Below are positions 57,901 through 64,000 of a stretch of 64,000 bases of DNA, piece after piece. Made by a program: the position numbers and the translations under genes. Every line of letters begins with the position of its first letter. Within the stretch, counting starts at the first letter, position 1. The notes beneath the pieces are model-generated. The model ran no database searches, had not been told where the DNA came from, and saw only the letters and a program-made list of their open reading frames with translations. Source of the DNA: Magnolia sinica (lineage: Eukaryota; Streptophyta; Magnoliopsida; Magnoliales; Magnoliaceae); the NCBI RefSeq assembly GCF_029962835.1, contig NC_080578.1:28971001-29035000 (forward strand), given 5' to 3'.

Positions 57901-60823
57901 TATACAAGTAGTTGGGCCCTTGGCTGACCACTAAGTTGACCTTGTACTTGGGCCAAAAAGTGGGGCGCAACTCACTTGTGTAAAATATGAAATTTGCCCA
58001 TGAGAATGAACTATTGGGTTGCCCATGAAGCCCACCACAATATATGAATTTATGACCTTTACGGTTGGGCCCAAACCTTGCTTGAGGGCCCACCATTTTG
58101 CCTATGAATTGGGCTTATGTATAGCCCATTAAGCCATGCATTGCTTGGGCCTTAAACCTTACTTTATTTGCGTAGCGGGCTACCTTTTGGGACCCAGTTG
58201 AGATTGGATGTCCTCCTGAGTGATCCTATGGTAGCCCATGGGTTTCTCTATGGTTGGTTAAAGGCTCACCATAGACCCTAGGCCATTTATTTGAGGCTAA
58301 ATATAGATGTATGTGGAGCCTACCTCCACGTAGATTGGTCCAAGCCATTCAAGCCTTGGATCACCGGATCATGGAAGCACTCTCTACCTTATGTTGCTGT
58401 TGGACTCACAATTCGGTAGTAGGTCCACTTGATCTTTTCATGATATATACACACTCTCCATCGGTGGGGTCCCCTAGTGAGTATAGTTGGCCTTCATTAG
58501 ATTATTTCCACATAGTTAACTAGTTTCTAGACCTTAACAAGTCCATGAAGTCAAACGGGCCAAAAGTTATTCAAAGGGCCTTAAATGTACAATTTCATGA
58601 TTAAAACTTTATTTGGCTGTGGGGCCCACCATATTGAGAACTTGTGCACACGTTTCATGCTTATGTTTTCTTATAATCTTTAGGCTTAATCAGTGTATTC
58701 TTTTGGGTCACCTTTAATGATCACATGAGAACCCCATCTTAGATTAGATTTTTGGGGCATCCCATGAGCCCAGAGTGGGTTGGAACGTCCAGCTTGGCCC
58801 AACCATATATTGGGCCGACTTCCACCATTTTGATGGGCTTGTGGGTTGAGATAAGGATAATATTGGGCCCTTGGTTGCCTACTTAAATTGATAGTTATTG
58901 GGCTGATGTAGTTGGGCCCATTTCATCCAAACTTAAACTTATTTTTTGGGCCATATATTATGTACGCAAGCTGCCCACCAAGTCCAACTTAATGCATGTA
59001 TTCTATGGCCATTAGGAATTGAGCTTTAGGCCTTAATTCCCCTCTTGGAGCCCATGTTGTTAAAAGTGGTATTATATCTTTTTATGGCCTATTATGAGGA
59101 ATATATGTATGTGGTTACTTTTATTTTTTTCTCTCTTAAATGTAGGCCTTGGGCATCCTATCCATATACTTCATGATTGATATGCCTTTTTGGGGAATGA
59201 CAGTTAAATGTCCCCATTATAGACCCCTCTAGGCCCGGTTGTATTTAAGAGTGATTGGATAATCATCTTAGACTCTTACTAGGCTCATTTCTATATTACT
59301 TAGACCCGTAGCTTGTATACTTAGCCTCGTGGTCTTCTCGAGGTAAATGGGCCCCCACTATAAGTTGGATTCCTTAAGGATATTGTCTAAGCACCTAGTC
59401 TTGGTTCCTTCTTGGATAGGAGGAATGTAATATACATTGTATATCGCCATATAATGTGATTAAATTCATCCTCATGACCCATGTACATCATTGTATGCTT
59501 GGTTGATACTGTGTGTGTGGTCATATTATGCTATTGGGCATTGCATGTTACCTTCTACGAGGGACGTAGTATTCCCTCTTGAGCATGTTGGATGCTTGGA
59601 ATTGATGCATGGTTGATTGTGTGATTCATGCATCTGGCATTGTATAACATATGAGTATTATCGCCCTTGCTTCATCAGGGCTGTAGCCTCCACAGATACA
59701 TCGTGGATGGCCATGTTTGGACACCGAAAATGTTACTTGAGCATACCGGGTGCATAGGATGCCCATGGGTGAAATTTTCAAAACCTCCATTGTAACAAGG
59801 ATCTGATCCAATGCTGTGACCGAGTGGAATATATGAGCACACAAAGGCCTTATACTATTAGGTCACGACTCCCACTATCGTGTAGTCAGTTAGATAGGGG
59901 TGTGGCCTTACTCACCTGATGTAAGGAGGCATTGCTTGGCTGAGTTTGACCAGCTCGTGAATGGGTCTGCTACCATCAGGCCTTGCTGTGATTGGCTGTC
60001 CACAGGAGGGTAGTGAGGTCTCTTACACTTGTTTAACTGTGAGGGGTCTATAGAGCGGAAGTTATCCAGCAGTGTAATGGACCCCGGTGATTTCCGTATG
60101 ATGGAAATATACTTGATATGTGGATTGGATATGAGCACTGGCATTACTTCGTATTGCATTTGCATCACCTGTGTAAGCCTCATATTGCATAGTATTCATG
60201 ATAAGCCTTGGCATGACGCCCTGTACTCTTTGCATTACAGTACTCATTGCATTATATAGCCTTGGTATGGCTTCCTATATTATTGTACTGCCTTGGTATA
60301 GCTTCTTGCATTCATGACAGCCCTGGTAAGGCTGGTGGTGTTGGCTTGATTATGTTTCCTTCCTGTATCCCCTATTATTCTTCTGTGTACTATTATCACA
60401 CACTTTCACTACCCTCTAAGCTTTTATAAGCTTATGTACGATTGATGCCTGTAGGAGATCCTAGGCAGGTGTCGTAGCGGTAGAGCGTGGAGTAGAGTTG
60501 AGATTAGGACCCCAGTGTTGCAGACATTCCTTTCCTTTTTCTATTATCTTATGTATGTCCTTTTGAACCTTATGGATACTTGTAAAAGTTTAAATTCATA
60601 GTAGATTTTGTGATGTGTGCCTTTGTTATTCTCAGATTTATTTGTTGTGATCTTAAATATGCTCGTATTGGTAATGATTATACTATCATAGAAATCCTCC
60701 TTATAGGGTCCCAGGATCAAAACATGCTTCAGGAGCTAAGAATGGGGCACTATGGAGGCTATTGCGGCTAGAACCGGCTATCGGGTTCCTTGTGAACTTG
60801 GTTACCGAGTCTGGGGCATGACA
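54906..60823 (+). mobile_element. Gypsy-1 3' LTR (5918 bp)
   Basis: It starts TGTGAGACCCAACCC and ends GGGGCATGACA, followed by target duplication TTTCT. It is uninterrupted and thus defines the full LTR length. Small differences from the 5' LTR are spread throughout. Confidence 0.93.
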
Positions 60824-60828
60824 TTTCT
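60824..60828. repeat. Gypsy-1 right target-site duplication (TTTCT)
   Basis: It is identical to 43426-43430. Confidence 0.9.
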
Positions 60829-61491
60829 GCTTTATTACATTGACATATTGCCAATCAACTCAACTAAGCATCCAAATACATACTTAGTAATAACAAATTT
60901 CAATACATTCCAAATGATTTTGCAATAAAATACAACAACCTCTATACCAGTGAAATATTGATTTGCTAGCTCTTTTATGACGTTTGAATGTGATTATAAA
61001 TTTGGCAGCAACCACTAGCCTATGAAGTACACTACTTCTTCAAGGTGTAGATGAGTTTTAAAGTTTATTTGTGAGTACCTGCATAATGAACTGACATAAA
61101 TCATAATGCATCTTTTGTAGACATAATCAATGTCTTACAAAACCTAATTAAGAATTGAGACCAAAATGAAGATAATGAGAATAAGAAATAAATCACAGGC
61201 TTGGAACAGCTTTTTAGACTATTTACCCCTGTAATAAAAAATAACTTGAAAGGCTACCCCTCTAATGATTTGTCCGCTTGGATAACCAAGAGCTTGGTTT
61301 TAGGCAATGATAAAAAATATTGAGGTTCATAATCATTTTATGTGGATGATTCCTAGATAAGAGACAATTTACCTCCATAAAGTCTTCTAACTAACCAGAA
61401 GAATGTAGATCACATCTAGTCTATGCACTAACTCATGTTGCTAAATTAAGCACCCTACACTTTCCATGGCAATTCATAAACAAAAACAGAC
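60829..61491. other. Continuation of the gypsy target, no exon recognised
   Basis: AT-rich, intron-like sequence continuing from 43430. None of the PH, ArfGAP or ankyrin exons expected downstream of the ArfGAP exons (minus strand) can be seen here or at 42541-43430. Confidence 0.5.
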
Positions 61492-62128
61492 CTGGTGGAC
61501 ATATGGCTCCATCTGATGCAATAGCTCATATCCCTGCAAGAAAACCAGGTCAAAAGCTTTTAAAGAAGCACCAAAGAAGAGCAACAAACTACATTCAATA
61601 GGACAGTGAACAAGGAAATCGTATGCGTACTTGTTTGAAATAACGAATAAGGTGAGCATCCATTGCCCCATTAACAGCTTCCAAAAACTCAAACCTCATC
61701 TTGGCCTCGACATTAGAAAGAACTGTGACCTGGAAAGAGAGAATACGACAATTAATGGCACCAGCCACTGGCTATCATTAGACATCTATATCCAGGATCT
61801 CATATCAATGCATCTCTGCTGGAAGTAATAATGTTGAACATGGATAGAATAGTCTGCGTGCATAAAGTTGTAAATACCAGATTGAAGCGAGCCTGCTCGA
61901 ATGAAGATCTTGCAATGTGGAGGTCTTGAAATATGCTTATTACTAAATTAATATTTCTATCTTAAGGAATTAAGCTGACAAATGAAATACCAAAAACAAA
62001 ATGTCAGATTTTCTATGAGTCAGGATTAGAAAAAGGCCTCTCAGTTGAAAATAGGACAATACCTCTTCTAAGACAACAACAACATCCGACTTTGTACCTT
62101 TCCTCAATGATATAAACTTCTCACGAGC
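61492..62128 (-). pseudogene. BAR-domain ArfGAP (AGD1-4 type) gene fragment, four exons
   Basis: The exons on the minus strand are 62128-62063 (AREKFISLRKGTKSDVVVVL, EE), 61925-61878 (DLHIARSSFEQARFNL), 61729-61631 (VTVLSNVEAKMRFEFLEAVN, GAMDAHLIRYFKQ) and 61533-61492 (GYELLHQMEPYVHQ). They are consecutive parts of the BAR domain of plant ACAP-type ArfGAPs, which bend membranes and control vesicle traffic. Introns and most GT/AG sites are kept. The second exon's acceptor reads AA instead of AG, and one Ile is inserted in the third. No N-terminal exons, PH domain, ArfGAP zinc finger or ankyrin repeats are present in the window. It may be a captured fragment or a decayed gene. Confidence 0.85.
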
Positions 62129-63550
62129 CTGTAGCATAAAAAAGGTATTATGAAATAGGCCATTTGATTAATGATGGAATTCTGCATATTTACTAGTTTG
62201 CATTGGAACAAATAACCAACAAATTAAAAATCAGACACTTCCAACCAATTAAAAGAACAAAATTCTTGTCGATTACAAGAGATGAACTGATAATTTGAAG
62301 ATATACCTTCCAACGAGTATTTAACAATATTCAGCTTAAAGTACACTTCCATTCAGCAGCAATTTCTACAAGTGAAAGCATATGGGCCCAGAATGATGTC
62401 AGCTGCAACCATTATCACGTCTACTAGTGATTACAAGGATCAAGATGTAAACAATCATGAGTGAACGACATGCATATATGTAAGATGTGGTAGCTTTTGA
62501 GTTCAACATCATATTTATAGACTAACAACAGAGGGGGACAAAAGAATGAAAGAAAAATAAAAAAGAACTCGACCAAGAAAAAGACTTGGACTTAGTTGCC
62601 AATCTAGTTCAGTGCCATGGGCCCACGAGTCATCCACATAACTTGACTCAAGATACAACAAATTGGTCCACTGCCAGAAAAAGGTGGTGATTCTCACACT
62701 ACACCGCCATTTAAATGATGGTGGTGACTCTCCAACCATACACGTGTGGATATGAGTCCGGCAGACTAAAATGACAACAGAGGAAAGACCAAAAATAAAA
62801 ATAAAAACAAAGAGTCGCCACTAACTTGTTTACAACAAAATCTACTCTAGGCCAACTAGGAATCCAAATTTTATAAAAATGACTCCAAATGGTTTGAAAA
62901 TCAGAAATCTAGGCATGTACCTAGGTGATGGGGAAGGAAGTTGCTAAGCACCCTTTCCCACCCACAGATCAATGTTAAATTCTTCCTTAAGAATTGTCGC
63001 CTGCCAAAAGATATATATATTTTTTTTCATACACAATCAGTTTCATATGACAAGCGGCTTTTAAATTTGAAATGAGGTCCCTTGTTATGACTTCTAATTT
63101 CAGTTGGTTTACAAGTTAGATAAATAATAGGAGAATATGCATAGGATTCCATGGTTCTCAACTATTGGAGTGCATTAACAAAATCAAAGCAAAATGAGAT
63201 GAGATATCAATTGACCTTTCAACCAATCATGAAAAACTATTTCCCTAGACCCTTTAACAACAACTCATTGTCTTGGGCAAAATTTGAGTCATGGATGATG
63301 TCTTCCACATTGGGGAAATCATAATACGTTGGATTCCTAGTGCAACAACATTCTAAAGCCTTGTAAAAATCATGCAGCAGAGATGGGAATGCTGAGGTAA
63401 TTTAAAAAATTAAAAATTAAAACATAATAGTTAAGGATACATTTGATGGCACAATAATGATAATTAAACAGGGAATATTAGAAGTTGGAATAGCAAAGCT
63501 AGAGATAACTAGCATTGATAACTTTACCCAAGGCAAACCAATAACCTATT
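62129..63550. other. Non-coding stretch, no recognised gene
   Basis: Upstream (minus strand) of the ArfGAP exons. No further BAR exon is recognised. 62620-62760 contains GTGGGCCCA-type dispersed-repeat text. A GCTAAGCACCCTTTCCC phrase near 62943 resembles sequence often seen in retrotransposon LTRs, but no element could be defined. Confidence 0.45.
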
Positions 63551-64000
63551 TGTCACGCCCCAGACTCGTTGATTGGACCCACAAGGAACCTGATAGCCGA
63601 TTTCGGCCGTAATAACCTCCGTAGCACCCTATTCTCGGCTCCTATCATAGGTTCCGATCCTGGGATCCTACAAGGAGGATTTCCATATTACAAATTCCAA
63701 ACTAAATCGAGCATACCCATGATCATAGCAAGTAAATCTCAGAAAATAAACAAGGAACACACTGCAACATCCATTAAGAATTTAAACTTTACAGGTACAA
63801 GGCTTAAAAGGAAATACATAATATAGAAAGAGGGAAGGAAAGGTCTGCAACAGATCCTTAGCTCGAGCCAATCCAATCCACAGCTCCTCCACTACTGTGC
63901 TGACCTAGGACCTCCTGCACGCATCAATCGTGCATAAGCTTATAGAAAGCTTAGAGGGCGGTGAAGGTGTGTGACAATAGTACACAGGAGAAAATAGGGA
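63551..64000 (-). mobile_element. Second Gypsy-1 family LTR, inverted, cut by the window edge
   Basis: It starts TGTCACGCCCCAGACTCG, the reverse complement of the Gypsy-1 LTR end, and continues with the complement of GGTCCCAGGATCGGAACC and following LTR text. It is a minus-strand copy or solo LTR whose remaining part lies outside the window. Confidence 0.88.

Larger units (their letters stand above)
43431..60823 (+). mobile_element. Gypsy-1: Ty3/gypsy chromovirus with giant LTRs (17.4 kb)
   Basis: Two near-identical LTRs flank an internal region of only 2.46 kb (52445-54905). A Met-tRNA primer site, gag remnant, zinc knuckle, integrase, chromodomain-like tail, polypurine tract and a 5-bp target duplication are present. 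Protease is reduced to a trace, and reverse transcriptase and RNase H are missing. LTR length, after removing the nested solo LTR, is 5928 bp, against 5918 bp for the right one. It is a deletion derivative whose LTRs make up most of its length. Confidence 0.92.

Overview
This window is nuclear DNA from a flowering plant. It consists almost entirely of nested transposable elements, satellite-like DNA and captured gene pieces, and I see no complete, intact host gene. The evidence for a plant is threefold. Ty1/copia and Ty3/gypsy (chromovirus) retrotransposons carry initiator-Met tRNA primer sites. En/Spm (CACTA) DNA-transposon ends and a TnpA-like gene are present. Exon fragments match plant forms of plastid pyruvate kinase, MRG, SAICAR synthetase, a CYP704-like P450, a CacyBP-like protein and a BAR-domain ArfGAP. 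The frequent GTGGGCCCCAC-type dispersed repeats suggest, weakly, a magnoliid-like woody angiosperm. The species cannot be fixed from the sequence.

Layout, left to right. 1-596 is the end of a gypsy-type LTR, which cuts the outer LTR of Copia-A. 597-8934 is Copia-A on the minus strand: 2.4-kb LTRs, a decayed gag and a second ORF of plant-transposon-protein type, but no pol. 8935-9636 is a piece of a Copia-B type LTR. 9637-23290 is a tandem array with a period of about 0.9 kb, interrupted at 13361-21017 by a full-length copia element (Copia-C) with a perfect 5-bp target duplication. 23291-37272 holds simple repeats, MITE-like sequence and a striking series of single exons from unrelated genes on both strands. 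It ends in a CACTA-type terminus. 37273-40703 is the 5' half of Copia-B on the minus strand. 40704-42218 is a remnant of an En/Spm element. A second CACTA end with subterminal repeats starts at 42219. 43431-60823 is a 17.4-kb gypsy element with 5.9-kb LTRs and target duplication TTTCT, and a 3.1-kb solo LTR is nested in its first LTR. 61492-62128 holds four exons of a BAR-type ArfGAP gene on the minus strand. 63551-64000 begins another copy of the giant gypsy LTR in inverted orientation.

The elements give a relative order of events. The array predates Copia-C. The giant gypsy element entered sequence to the right of the CACTA end and was later hit by the solo-LTR element. Copia-A was hit by the gypsy LTR at 1-596. 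Coding regions have decayed mainly by nonsense changes that fit C-to-T or G-to-A transitions, as expected for old, methylated repeats. Nothing in the window appears to be a working operon or pathway. The biologically interesting part is the assembly of exon fragments between about 25.8 and 34.8 kb, whose splice borders and codon phase are often still intact.
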